Origin: Sphingomonadales bacterium UBA2369
GTDB taxonomy: Bacteria; Pseudomonadota; Alphaproteobacteria; Sphingomonadales; Sphingomonadaceae
Length of the DNA: 64,000 nt
NCBI GenBank assembly: GCA_002344055.1
Contig: DDTH01000006.1
Coordinates: 202,410 to 266,409 of the forward strand
Reading direction: 5' to 3'
The notes beneath the pieces were generated by a model. That model was not told the DNA's origin and did no database searches. It saw only the letters and a program-made list of their open reading frames with translations. Positions 32,739 through 40,981 of this stretch are shown one piece after another. Position numbers and translations under genes: made by a program. Each line of letters opens with the position of its first letter. Within the stretch, counting starts at the first letter, position 1.

Positions 32739-34862
32739 TCAGCGCTCCGCCGCGACCACCAGCGCATCCACCGCCACCGCGCGATCCGGCAGCACCACGA
32801 CCGGGTTGAGATCGAGCTCGGCCAGCGCCGGCCCGCACGAGCGCCCCAGTTCGCCGACCGCGCAGGCCAGCCTGACCAAAGCCTCGGTATCGGCCGGCGC
32901 CGCGCCGCGCACGCCCGCCAGCAATGGCGCCAGCCGCAGGCCCGAGATCATCTCGCGCACATCGCCCTCCGTCACGGGGAGCGGCATGGTCGCGACATCC
33001 TTCAGCACCTCGGCATGGACCCCGCCCGCGCCGATCGTGAGGGCCGGGCCGAATTGCGGATCCTGGGTCAGGCCGATGATCATCTCGATGCCCTGCGGCA
33101 CCTGCTCCTGCACCAGCACGCCGTCGATCCGCCCGTCACCGGCATAGTCCCGGCCGCGCGCCAGCAGGTCGGCGGCAATGTCGCGCACCGCCTCGGCCGA
33201 ACCGATATTGAGCTTCACCAGCCCCTTGTCGGTCTTGTGCGGAATGTCCGGCGACATCAGCTTCAGCACCACGGGATAGCCGAAGCCGTCCGCGGTCGCC
33301 GCGGCCTCGTCCGCCGTCTGCACTAGAGCTTCGCGCGCCAGCACGATCCCGGCCTCGCCCAGCAGGGCCGCGGCCTCCGCCGCGCCGACCACGCCGCTCT
33401 GGCCCAGCGCATCCGCCGCCCCGTTGAGCGGGCGGACCGGGGCGATGTCGCGGGCATAGCACGCCCGCGCCTCGATATAGCGCTTGCGGGCGCCCAGAGC
33501 GCGCATGGCCTTGCCGAACGAGCGGAAGAAGGGGACGCCGCTGGCGACGAGGTCGCGATAGCCCTGCGTGTCGGTGATGATCGAGGTCCACACCCCGATC
33601 ATCGGCTTGGCCGCCGCCGGCGCCAGCGCCAGCATATCCTCGGCCATGCGGTCGGACAGCGGGCCGTAGGCGGCGTTCATGCCGAAGACGAGCAGGTCGA
33701 TCTCGGGATTGGAGGCGATCAGGTCGATCACTTCGCGCCGCACCTCGGGCGTCGCCGTCATCACGAACACGCCGCCATTGTCGACCGGGTTGAGCACGCT
33801 GACGTTGCGCGGAATGTGCTGGTAGATCGCCTCGCGCAGTTCCGGCGGATTTTCCGGCATCTCCAGGCCATTGCCGTCGGCATGTTCGGCCATGAGCGCC
33901 GCAGTGCCGCCGGAGATGGTGTACATCGCGCAGCGCGATCCGGCGTCGAGCGGCAGCTTGGAAAAGAAGTTCGCGAATTCCAGCAATTCGTCGACGTCAT
34001 GGACGCGAACGACGCCATATTGGCGGAACAGCCCGCTCACCACTGCGTCGGCGCCGACCAGATGGCCGGTATGCGATGCCGCCGCCTTCGCGCCCCGCTC
34101 GGTCGCGCCCATCTTGATCGCCACGACCGGCTTGCCGGCGCGCATCGCCCGGTCGAGCGCGATCTTCAGTTTCTCGGGCGACTTGAAGCCTTCGACATAG
34201 AGAGCGATCACCGCGACCTCGTCGATCCCCGCGAAATGGTGGACGAAGTCCGCGACCTCCAGATCGACCTCATTGCCCGCCGTGACCCAGCGATAGAAGC
34301 TGGCGCCCATCGCCACGCCCTCGACCACCGACCGGCCATTGGCGCCGCTTTGCGTCACCATCGCGATCTTGCCGCCGCGATGATTGGCCGGCTCGGGGAA
34401 GCGTTCGAAGGCATTGTCGTTGGTGTTGGGGCCGATGACCCGCACCCCGCCCTTGCGCGCGACCTCGGCCAGTTCGCGCTCGAGCTGCGCGCCTTCTTCA
34501 CCCGTCTCGGTATAGCCGTCGGTCCAGATCAAGGCGTAGCGGATGCCGCACTGGCCGCATTCCTCGATCACCTTGGCGGTGGCGCGCGGTGACACCTTGA
34601 TCACGCACAGATCGACCTCGCCCGGCGGGATGTCGAGCACGCTCGTCACCACCGGAATGTCGCCGGCATCGCCGCCCTTCGGGTTGACGATGTACATCTT
34701 CACGTCGCCGTAGCGGGCAAGCTGGCGGCGCTGCGCCTCGCTCATCCGCGCCGAGCCGACGAAGGCGACGCCTTTCCGCGCGCCGAGGATCGCGGCGATG
34801 TCGCGATCGCTCTGTTCGAGCGCCGCGCGTGCCTGTTCGGGCGTGATGCTTTCCGTCGTCAT
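32739..34862 (-). CDS. ADP-forming acyl-CoA synthetase (acetate--CoA ligase family)
   Basis: A 707-residue fused synthetase combining both subunits of NDP-forming acyl-CoA ligases. An N-terminal CoA-binding Rossmann domain (VAFVGSARMSEAQRRQLARY) is followed by a succinyl-CoA-synthetase-like flavodoxin domain with the phosphorylated His region ASHTGHLVGADAVV, and a C-terminal ATP-grasp domain (GFGYPVVLKLMSPDIPHKTD). It activates a carboxylic acid with ATP and CoA, giving ADP and phosphate. ATG at 34862 overlaps the NIPSNAP gene stop (ATGA). Proteins of this type are frequent in aromatic-acid and side-chain catabolic clusters. Confidence 0.85.
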   Translation of the reverse strand: MTTESITPEQARAALEQSDRDIAAILGARKGVAFVGSARMSEAQRRQLARYGDVKMYIVNPKGGDAGDIPVVTSVLDIPPGEVDLCVIKVSPRATAKVIEECGQCGIRYALIWTDGYTETGEEGAQLERELAEVARKGGVRVIGPNTNDNAFERFPEPANHRGGKIAMVTQSGANGRSVVEGVAMGASFYRWVTAGNEVDLEVADFVHHFAGIDEVAVIALYVEGFKSPEKLKIALDRAMRAGKPVVAIKMGATERGAKAAASHTGHLVGADAVVSGLFRQYGVVRVHDVDELLEFANFFSKLPLDAGSRCAMYTISGGTAALMAEHADGNGLEMPENPPELREAIYQHIPRNVSVLNPVDNGGVFVMTATPEVRREVIDLIASNPEIDLLVFGMNAAYGPLSDRMAEDMLALAPAAAKPMIGVWTSIITDTQGYRDLVASGVPFFRSFGKAMRALGARKRYIEARACYARDIAPVRPLNGAADALGQSGVVGAAEAAALLGEAGIVLAREALVQTADEAAATADGFGYPVVLKLMSPDIPHKTDKGLVKLNIGSAEAVRDIAADLLARGRDYAGDGRIDGVLVQEQVPQGIEMIIGLTQDPQFGPALTIGAGGVHAEVLKDVATMPLPVTEGDVREMISGLRLAPLLAGVRGAAPADTEALVRLACAVGELGRSCGPALAELDLNPVVVLPDRAVAVDALVVAAER

Positions 34863-35596
34863 CAGAGCACCGCCGGGGGATCGTCGCGGCTCGGCTGGCG
34901 CCCGGTCTTGGTCGGCGAGCGCGGCGCCGAGACCATCAAATCGGTGCGGAAATTGGTGACCATCGGCCGCACCGACGCGCGCCAGGCCTTGCCCTGATCG
35001 CTCTGGTCGATCGCCTTCTCGGCCTCGCCCCAATTCTCCCAGGTCGGGCAGGACCAGACCAGGATCGCCTCGCTGTCGTCGCGCAGCAGGGTGCGATAGG
35101 CGCCGACCAGTTCGATCCCAAGCGTTTTCAGATAAGGCGCCCACTCGCCCTCGATCCGGTCGAGATAGGTGTTCGCCTCGCCCGGCTGCACGCCGACAAT
35201 CTCGTGGCGGAAGACGTCGTGTCCCGCGATGCCCCTGGCCCCGAGATCATCGGCGTCGATCGAGCAGTCCCGCGCCTGCATCAGCCGGTCGAAGCCGCCG
35301 CTGCGATATTTCTGGGCGATCAGCCACCATTCCTTCAGCGCCGGATCCTGCATGCCGGGATGGCCGCGCGTCTCGTGCGCGAAGATGTTCGCGACATTCT
35401 CCCAGTCGCCATATTCCCAGATATTGATGACTTCCGGCCAGCGCGCGGTGCTGCCGAGCGTCCCCCAGATACCGTGGATGCGCATGCCGCGGTCGTGGCC
35501 CCAATCGACCAGGCCCTTCATCATATGATCGAAATAATTGGCGCGCCCCGACAGGATGATGTCGATCACTTCGTGCAGATAGATGCGTTCGGCCAT
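34862..35596 (-). CDS. NIPSNAP-family protein
   Basis: A 244-residue protein made of two ferredoxin-like dimeric alpha/beta barrel repeats: MAERIYLHEVIDIILSGRAN at the start, and ETRGHPGMQDP and WSCPTWENWGEAEKA later. Biochemical role of NIPSNAP proteins in bacterial catabolic clusters is not established. ATG at 35596 follows GGGAGAGAAGG. It is the first gene of the minus operon NIPSNAP-synthetase-SDR-SnoaL. Confidence 0.7.
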   Translation of the reverse strand: MAERIYLHEVIDIILSGRANYFDHMMKGLVDWGHDRGMRIHGIWGTLGSTARWPEVINIWEYGDWENVANIFAHETRGHPGMQDPALKEWWLIAQKYRSGGFDRLMQARDCSIDADDLGARGIAGHDVFRHEIVGVQPGEANTYLDRIEGEWAPYLKTLGIELVGAYRTLLRDDSEAILVWSCPTWENWGEAEKAIDQSDQGKAWRASVRPMVTNFRTDLMVSAPRSPTKTGRQPSRDDPPAVL

Positions 35597-35713
35597 GCCT
35601 TCTCTCCCGGTTGCGCTATTGTGTGTCCGGCCCTTGGGGACCGCCGCGCTTACCGCTTGTGTGCCGCGCTCCATGCTCACGTGTCCAGACTGAATCGTCG
35701 CTGCGCTGCGACA

Positions 35714-35732
35714 TAGAGCTACCTCTGGCAAG
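35714..35732. promoter_or_regulatory. TAGAG-N4-CTC palindrome, site 4
   Basis: TAGAGCTACCTCTGGCAAG on the plus strand: a perfect GAG-N4-CTC core about 120 bases upstream of the NIPSNAP start. Confidence 0.55.
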
Positions 35733-35840
35733 AGATGCGGGCTAAGCGGCACAGTGCGAAGATTTTAGGTCAAGGCCCTGATTAAAATGTTATATTTTGC
35801 GAAATTGGGTGAATTCAGCCAGATCGGCTAGCTGCCGAAT

Positions 35841-35860
35841 GCAAATTAGAGGTGACTCAA
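35841..35860. promoter_or_regulatory. TAGAG-N4-CTC-type palindrome, site 5
   Basis: The minus strand reads TTGAGTCACCTCTAATTTGC with a perfect GAG-N4-CTC core. It is about 120 bases upstream of the second thiolase-fold operon, almost the same distance as site 4 has to its gene. Confidence 0.55.
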
Positions 35861-35928
35861 TAGCATTGGCTCTGTTACCCATATGGACGAACGACATCGG
35901 CACACGATTGCCGGGCGAATCAGGAGGG

Positions 35929-35982
35929 ATGGTGAGGGCAGTTCGCATCACGAATCTCGCACCGGCGAGCCGGCGGCCATGA
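35929..35982 (+). other. Possible 17-codon leader overlapping the second thiolase start
   Basis: AGGAGG at 35922-35927 is followed at once by ATG-GTG and a frame of 17 codons (MVRAVRITNLAPASRRP) whose TGA overlaps the ATG of the thiolase-fold gene (ATGA). The strong ribosome site is 51 bases from the thiolase start, so it does not serve it directly. The arrangement parallels 29933-29968. The short spacing (1 or 4 bases) is a weakness. Confidence 0.25.
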
Positions 35983-37142
35983 CCGCGCCTCTGGCCTATA
36001 TCGCCGGTGCCTATGAGCACCCGACGCGCAAGGCGCCGGACAAGTCGATCGCGCAGATCCACGCCGAATCCGCCAAAGGCGCGCTCGCCGATGCCGGCCT
36101 GACCTTCGACGATGTCGACGGCTATTTCGTCGCCCGCGACGGGCCGGGCGTGCTGGGCGGCATTTCGATGGCGGAGTTTATGGGCCTGACCCGCCTCACC
36201 TATCTCGACAATACCGAAACCGGCGGGTCGGCGCCTCTGGTCATGGTCCGCCACGCTGCCGCCGCGATCGCGACCGGGCGGTGCAAGGTCGCTTTGATCA
36301 CGATGGGCGGCAAGTCGCTGACCGGCGATCCGAAGCGGATGATGCCCAACCAATATGGCGCGCCCGAACTGCCGTTCGAGGAGCCCTACGGCATGAGCAC
36401 CCACGCCGCCTATGCGATGGCGGCGGCGCGCCATATCCACGAGTTCGGTACGACCCGCGAGCAGATGTCGTGGGTCAAATATTCCGCCGCCCAGCATGCC
36501 CAACACAATCCGAACGCGGTGCTGCCCAAGACGGTGACGCTGGAGGAAGTCTCCGAATCGCCGATGATCGCCGATCCGCTGCGGCGGCTCGACTGCTGCC
36601 TCAACACCGACGGCGGCGGCGCGATCGTCGTGGTCGGGCCTGAACTGGCACGCTCGCTCGGCCGGCCGCTGGTCAAGCTGCGCGGCGCGGCGGAAGGCTT
36701 CAAGCACCGCAATGGCGGCTACATCGACATGACCGATACCGCCGCCGCCTTCACCGGCCCGGCCGCCTTCGCCGAAGCCGGGGTCGCGCCGTCCGACATC
36801 AAATATGCATCGGTCTATGACAGCTTCACGATGACGGTGATCATCACGCTGGAGGATTTGGGCTTCTGCGCGAAGGGCCAAGGCGGCGCCTTCGTCTCCG
36901 ACGGCAATCTCATCGCAGGGACTGGCAAGCTGCCGGTCAACACGGATGGCGGCGGCCTGTGCAACAACCATCCCGGCGGGCGCGGCGGCATCCCCAAGTT
37001 CGTCGAGGCGATGCGGCAATTGCGTGGCGAGGCGCAGCCGGCGGTGCAGGTGCCCAATTGCGACCTCGCTCTGGTCCACGGCACCGGCGGCCTGATCACC
37101 ACGCGCGGCGGCAGCTGTACCTTGATCCTGGAGCGCGAGTAG
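35979..37142 (+). CDS. Second thiolase-fold protein lacking the nucleophilic Cys
   Basis: A 387-residue thiolase-superfamily protein. At the nucleophile position it reads NTETGGSAPLVM (residues ~78-89), without Cys. It keeps SVYDSFTMTVIITLEDLGFC, the Tyr-containing motif used by Ltp2-type aldolases, and a C-terminal HGTGG. It is the first gene of a long plus-strand operon and is followed 1 base later by its DUF35 partner, again the aldolase pairing. Likely a retro-aldolase or a specialised thiolase for branched acyl-CoA. ATG at 35979; upstream in-frame codons have no start codon near the AGGAGG. Confidence 0.78.
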   Translation: MTAPLAYIAGAYEHPTRKAPDKSIAQIHAESAKGALADAGLTFDDVDGYFVARDGPGVLGGISMAEFMGLTRLTYLDNTETGGSAPLVMVRHAAAAIATGRCKVALITMGGKSLTGDPKRMMPNQYGAPELPFEEPYGMSTHAAYAMAAARHIHEFGTTREQMSWVKYSAAQHAQHNPNAVLPKTVTLEEVSESPMIADPLRRLDCCLNTDGGGAIVVVGPELARSLGRPLVKLRGAAEGFKHRNGGYIDMTDTAAAFTGPAAFAEAGVAPSDIKYASVYDSFTMTVIITLEDLGFCAKGQGGAFVSDGNLIAGTGKLPVNTDGGGLCNNHPGGRGGIPKFVEAMRQLRGEAQPAVQVPNCDLALVHGTGGLITTRGGSCTLILERE

Positions 37143-37143
37143 T

Positions 37144-37536
37144 ATGGACGAGCGCCGCATCCCGCCCGCCGAGCTCAATCCCGAGATCGAACCTTATTAT
37201 GCCGCCGCCGCGGAAGGCCGCTTGTTGGTCAAGGCCTGCGCTGATTGCGGCAAGGCCTTCCATTACCCGCGCGCGCTCTGCCCCTTCTGCCGCAGCGATG
37301 CGACCGAATGGCGCGACGCGTCGGGCAAGGGGACGATCTATTCCTTCACCGTGCTGCGCCGCGCGCCGGTCCCCTACGCCGTCGCCAGCGTCGAACTGGC
37401 CGAAGGTCCGCAGATGATCACCAACATCGTCGATTGCGATTTCGACGCGATCCGCATCGGCCAGGCCGTGCGTGTCCTGTTCAAGCCCAGCGACGGCGGC
37501 GCCCCGGTGCCGATGTTCACGCCCGAAGGAGACTGA
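37144..37536 (+). CDS. DUF35 Zn-ribbon/OB-fold protein, second copy
   Basis: A 130-residue partner of the preceding thiolase-fold protein. Zn-ribbon cysteines are 32, 35, 46 and 49 (CADCG, CPFCR), then the OB fold (GKGTIYSFTVLRRAPVPYA, SVELAEGPQMITNIVDCD). It begins 1 base after the thiolase stop. Its binding face is predicted to complete the aldolase, by analogy with Ltp2-ChsH2. Confidence 0.88.
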   Translation: MDERRIPPAELNPEIEPYYAAAAEGRLLVKACADCGKAFHYPRALCPFCRSDATEWRDASGKGTIYSFTVLRRAPVPYAVASVELAEGPQMITNIVDCDFDAIRIGQAVRVLFKPSDGGAPVPMFTPEGD

Positions 37537-37537
37537 C

Positions 37538-37993
37538 GTGAAGATGATCGACAAGGCGGCGGATCTGGTGCCGCTGATCGGGACAGAGATCGGGGTGAGC
37601 GACTGGCTGACCGTCGATCAGGCGATGATCGACGCCTTCGCCGAGCTGACCGGCGACAAGCAGTGGATCCATGTCGATGTCGAGAAAGCGAAGGAGAAGA
37701 TGCCGGGCGGCAAGACCATCGCCCACGGCTATCTGGTCATGTCGCTGGTGCCGAAGATGCTGGTCTATCGCATCGCCACGTTCAGCCGGGCGCTGAATTA
37801 CGGCTTCGACAAGTTCCGCTTCACCGGGACGACGCCGTCGGGCTCCCGCATCCGCCAGCGCCAGACGATCAAGGCGTGCGAGCGGATCGAACAGTCGAAC
37901 GCATGGCGGGTCACCAACACCTGCACGATCGAGGTGGAGGGCCAGGAACGGCCCGCCATCGTCGCCGATCAGGTCATCCAATATTTTGATTGA
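37538..37993 (+). CDS. MaoC-like (R)-specific enoyl-CoA hydratase
   Basis: A 151-residue single hot-dog hydratase. It has the hydratase-2 motif: DKQWIHVDVEKAKE with the catalytic Asp/His pair, then GKTIAHGYLVMSLVP. It adds water to enoyl-CoA. GTG at 37538, 7 bases after GAAGGAG, is preferred over the ATG at 37544. It lies 1 base after the DUF35 gene; the next gene is the SDR. Confidence 0.88.
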   Translation: MKMIDKAADLVPLIGTEIGVSDWLTVDQAMIDAFAELTGDKQWIHVDVEKAKEKMPGGKTIAHGYLVMSLVPKMLVYRIATFSRALNYGFDKFRFTGTTPSGSRIRQRQTIKACERIEQSNAWRVTNTCTIEVEGQERPAIVADQVIQYFD

Positions 37994-38025
37994 GCGCCGG
38001 ACGAGCGCGCGAAGGAGAGCGAAGC

Positions 38026-38949
38026 ATGGGCATTCTTGAAGGCAAGATCGCGATCGTCACCGGTGGCGGGCGCGGCATCGGGCGCGGCCATTGCCTAGAA
38101 TTCGCGCGGCAGGGCGCGAAGGTGGTGGTCAACGATTTCGGCGGATCGAGCCGCGGCGAAGGCACGGGCAGGGCCGCCGACGACACCGTCAAGCTGATCA
38201 CCGACATGGGCGGCCAGGCGGTCGCGAACTATGCCGACGTTTCCAGCCTCCAGGAAGCCGGCGAACTCGTGGCCCAGGCGGTCGAGACCTATGGCGGCCT
38301 CGACATCCTCGTGAACAATGCCGGCATCGCCCGCGACGCTGCGGTGTGGAAGATGACCGAGGACGATTTCGACCGGGTCATGGCCGTCCACGTCAAGGGC
38401 AGCTGGACCACCTCCCACCACGCCTCGAAAGTCTGGCGCGACCAGGCGCAGAAGAATGGCAAGAGCGCCGGACGGATCATCAACACAACGTCGGGCGCCG
38501 GCCTGTTCGGCAATTTCGGCCAGACCAATTATGCCACCGCCAAGGCGGCTTTGGTCGGGATGACGCTGACGCTCGCCATGGAGCTGTACAAATATGGCGT
38601 CACCGCCAACTGCATCAGCCCGGCGGGGATGACCCGGATCACGACGTCGATCCCCGGCTTCCCGCCCTCGTTCGAGACCAACGAAGTGCCCGAGGGCACC
38701 TATGATAAGATGGATCCGGGCAATAGCGGGCCGATCCTCGCCTGGCTGGCCAGCGACGAGGCAGATCATGTCACCGGCCAGGTCATCCACGCCGTCTACG
38801 ACCGCATCGCCTGGATGAAGGGCTGGCATGTCGAGAAGGAGATTTTCGCGGGCGACAAGAAATGGGTCGCAGAGGAACTGGGCGGACTGATGAACGGGCA
38901 TCTGTTCGGCACGCGGTCGATCGGCATTTCGACGGCGCCGACCAAATGA
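38026..38949 (+). CDS. SDR, peroxisomal multifunctional enzyme type 2-like 3-hydroxyacyl-CoA dehydrogenase
   Basis: A 307-residue SDR resembling the dehydrogenase domain of peroxisomal MFE-2/17-beta-HSD4. It has ILEGKIAIVTGGGRGIGRGH, VVVNDFGGSSRGEGTGRAA, DILVNNAGIARDAAVWKMTE and a catalytic YATAK. Together with the MaoC hydratase before it and the crotonase after it, it would perform hydration and oxidation steps on an acyl-CoA. ATG at 38026 follows AAGGAGAG. Stop overlaps the next start (ATGA). Confidence 0.88.
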   Translation: MGILEGKIAIVTGGGRGIGRGHCLEFARQGAKVVVNDFGGSSRGEGTGRAADDTVKLITDMGGQAVANYADVSSLQEAGELVAQAVETYGGLDILVNNAGIARDAAVWKMTEDDFDRVMAVHVKGSWTTSHHASKVWRDQAQKNGKSAGRIINTTSGAGLFGNFGQTNYATAKAALVGMTLTLAMELYKYGVTANCISPAGMTRITTSIPGFPPSFETNEVPEGTYDKMDPGNSGPILAWLASDEADHVTGQVIHAVYDRIAWMKGWHVEKEIFAGDKKWVAEELGGLMNGHLFGTRSIGISTAPTK

Positions 38950-39737
38950 GCGCGGACGCCGAACAGCCCGCCATCGTCGAGACTCGCGAAGGCGGGATCG
39001 TCATTCTGCGCATGAACGTGCCGGAGAAGCGCAATGCGCTGGTGCCGGCGATCCGCGAGGGATTGCTGGAGGCACTCGCCCGGCTGGACGAGGATCGCGA
39101 CTGCCGCGTCATCGTGCTGGCGGGGTCAGACAAGGCATTCTGCGCCGGCGGCGACATCAGCAATCCCGGCCCCTTTACAGGGCCGCAAGTGCGGCTGCTG
39201 ATGAAGAAGCCGCAGAAATTGCTGCGCAGCATTGCCTTCCACAGCAAGCCGATCATCGCCGCGGTCGACGGGCCGGCCTTCGGCGCCGGGCTGGCGCTGG
39301 CATCGGCCTGCGACTTCATCGCGGCGGGGCCGAATGCGAGCTTCTGCGCCGCTTATGGCCGGATCGGGGTGATGCCCGACATCGGCCTGCTGTGGAGCCT
39401 GCCGCTGCGCGTCAGCATGGGCGTGGTCCGCGAGGTGGTGATGTTCGCCGACACGATCCGCGCGCCTCAGGCGAAAGAAATGGGCATCGTCGACTGGCTG
39501 GCGCCGGACGACGGCACCGGCGAGGCGCTGGCGATGGAGCGGGCCGCCCAGCTTGCCACCAAGGCCACCGCCTCGATCGCCGCGACCAAGTCGCTGCTCG
39601 CCCGTGCGCCGCTCGACATGGACACGGTGCTGTCACACGAAGCCGAGGCGCAGGCGTGGCTCGGCTCGACCGAGGATGCACAGGAAGGCGGGCTGGCATT
39701 CCGCGAGAAGCGCAAGCCCGTGTTCAAGGGCTATTGA
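38946..39737 (+). CDS. Enoyl-CoA hydratase/isomerase (crotonase family)
   Basis: A 263-residue crotonase. The oxyanion segment is FCAGGDI and GPAFGAGLALASACDF. Where hydratases usually have a Glu it has GAGLALA, and the second acidic position is MPDIGLLW, so it lacks the classical two-Glu hydratase pair; this is the pattern of isomerase-type members such as PaaG. ATG overlaps the SDR stop (ATGA). It is followed by a CoA transferase gene. Confidence 0.83.
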   Translation: MSADAEQPAIVETREGGIVILRMNVPEKRNALVPAIREGLLEALARLDEDRDCRVIVLAGSDKAFCAGGDISNPGPFTGPQVRLLMKKPQKLLRSIAFHSKPIIAAVDGPAFGAGLALASACDFIAAGPNASFCAAYGRIGVMPDIGLLWSLPLRVSMGVVREVVMFADTIRAPQAKEMGIVDWLAPDDGTGEALAMERAAQLATKATASIAATKSLLARAPLDMDTVLSHEAEAQAWLGSTEDAQEGGLAFREKRKPVFKGY

Positions 39738-39739
39738 CG

Positions 39740-40981
39740 ATGGCGGCGCCGCGCCCCGGCCCGCTCGCCGGCATCCGCGTGCTCGATCTGTCGCGCGTGC
39801 TGGCGGGGCCGTGGGCGGCGCAGATGCTGGGCGATCTCGGCGCCGACGTCATCAAGATCGAACGGCCCGGCATCGGCGACGACAGCCGCATGTTCGGTCC
39901 GCCTTTCTTCAAGGATCGCGAAGGCCGTGACACGACGCGATCGGCGATGTTCCAGAGCGCAAACCGCAACAAGCGCGCGATCACGCTCAACATCGCCAGA
40001 CCGGAAGGGCAGGCCCTGCTGAAGCGGCTCGCCGCGACCGCCGACGTGCTGATCGAGAATTACAAGGTTGGCACGCTCGCCCGCTACGGGCTCGGCTATG
40101 ACGACCTCAAGGCGGTCAATCCGAAGCTGATCTATTGTTCGATCACCGGCTACGGCCAGACCGGTCCCTATCGCGACCGCGGCGGCTATGACCCGATCGT
40201 CCAGGCGGCGTCGGGCATGATGAGCGTAACCGGCTATCCGGACGGCGACGCGGGCGGCGGCGGCCCGATGAAGGCGGGGCCGAGCATCGTCGACATGACC
40301 GCCGGAAACTATGCGGTCGTGGCGATCCAGGCGGCGCTCTACGACCGCGACCTCAAGGGCGGCGACGGGCGCTATATCGACATCGCTTTGCTCGACATCG
40401 GCGTCGCGCTCGCGGGGCAGTTCGGCCTCCACTATCTCGCCAGCGGGCAGATACCGGGGCGGATCGGTACGCAGGCCAATGGCGGCGCGCCGGGCGGCGG
40501 CTTCCAGTGCGCCGACGGCTACATCATGATCGCGCCGGGCAGCCAGCAACTCTACGAGGCTTTCTGCCAGGCGCTGGAGCGGCCGGAGCTGGCGACCGAC
40601 CCGCGCTTCACCACCAACAGCCTGCGTCTCCAGCACCGGCCGGAACTGATGCGGCTGCTTCATCAGACGATCGGCAGCCTGCCGGTCGCGGAGGTTCATC
40701 GCCGCATGGTCGAGGCCGGCATCCCGTCGAGCCCGGTCAACAATATGGCCGAGGTGCTCGACGATCCACAGGTGCGCGAGCGGCAGATGGCCGGAGAAGT
40801 CACGCACCCCGCCACGGGCGCGATCCCGATCATCGGCAATCCGATCGCGGCGAGCGGGGGACTGGTCGCGGGCTATGGACCCACGCCGGAACTCGGCGAG
40901 CATAATGACGAGATACTGCGCGTCGAACTCGGCCTCACCGAGGCGGAGCTGGCCGAGCTGAAGTCGGCCAAAATTGTCTGA
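39740..40981 (+). CDS. Class III CoA-transferase
   Basis: A 413-residue CaiB/BaiF protein. It has VLAGPWAAQMLGDLGADVIK, ANRNKRAITLNIARPEGQAL, LIYCSITGYGQTGPYRDRGG and the catalytic Asp region SIVDMTAGNYAVVAIQAAL. C-terminus LGEHNDEILR is canonical. ATG at 39740, 2 bases after the crotonase stop. Predicted to transfer CoA from a cheap donor such as succinyl-CoA, or to act as a racemase; substrate unknown. Confidence 0.85.
   Translation: MAAPRPGPLAGIRVLDLSRVLAGPWAAQMLGDLGADVIKIERPGIGDDSRMFGPPFFKDREGRDTTRSAMFQSANRNKRAITLNIARPEGQALLKRLAATADVLIENYKVGTLARYGLGYDDLKAVNPKLIYCSITGYGQTGPYRDRGGYDPIVQAASGMMSVTGYPDGDAGGGGPMKAGPSIVDMTAGNYAVVAIQAALYDRDLKGGDGRYIDIALLDIGVALAGQFGLHYLASGQIPGRIGTQANGGAPGGGFQCADGYIMIAPGSQQLYEAFCQALERPELATDPRFTTNSLRLQHRPELMRLLHQTIGSLPVAEVHRRMVEAGIPSSPVNNMAEVLDDPQVRERQMAGEVTHPATGAIPIIGNPIAASGGLVAGYGPTPELGEHNDEILRVELGLTEAELAELKSAKIV

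Larger units (their letters stand above)
35597..35978. promoter_or_regulatory. Divergent regulatory region with two palindromes
   Basis: This 382-base region separates two divergent operons. It contains two TAGAG-N4-CTC type sites 133 bases apart (35716 and 35849), the only place with one placed for each direction. The middle is AT-rich (35760-35830, for example GTTATATTTTGCG), unlike the surrounding genes. I saw no further coding sequence apart from the short leader at 35929. Confidence 0.55.
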
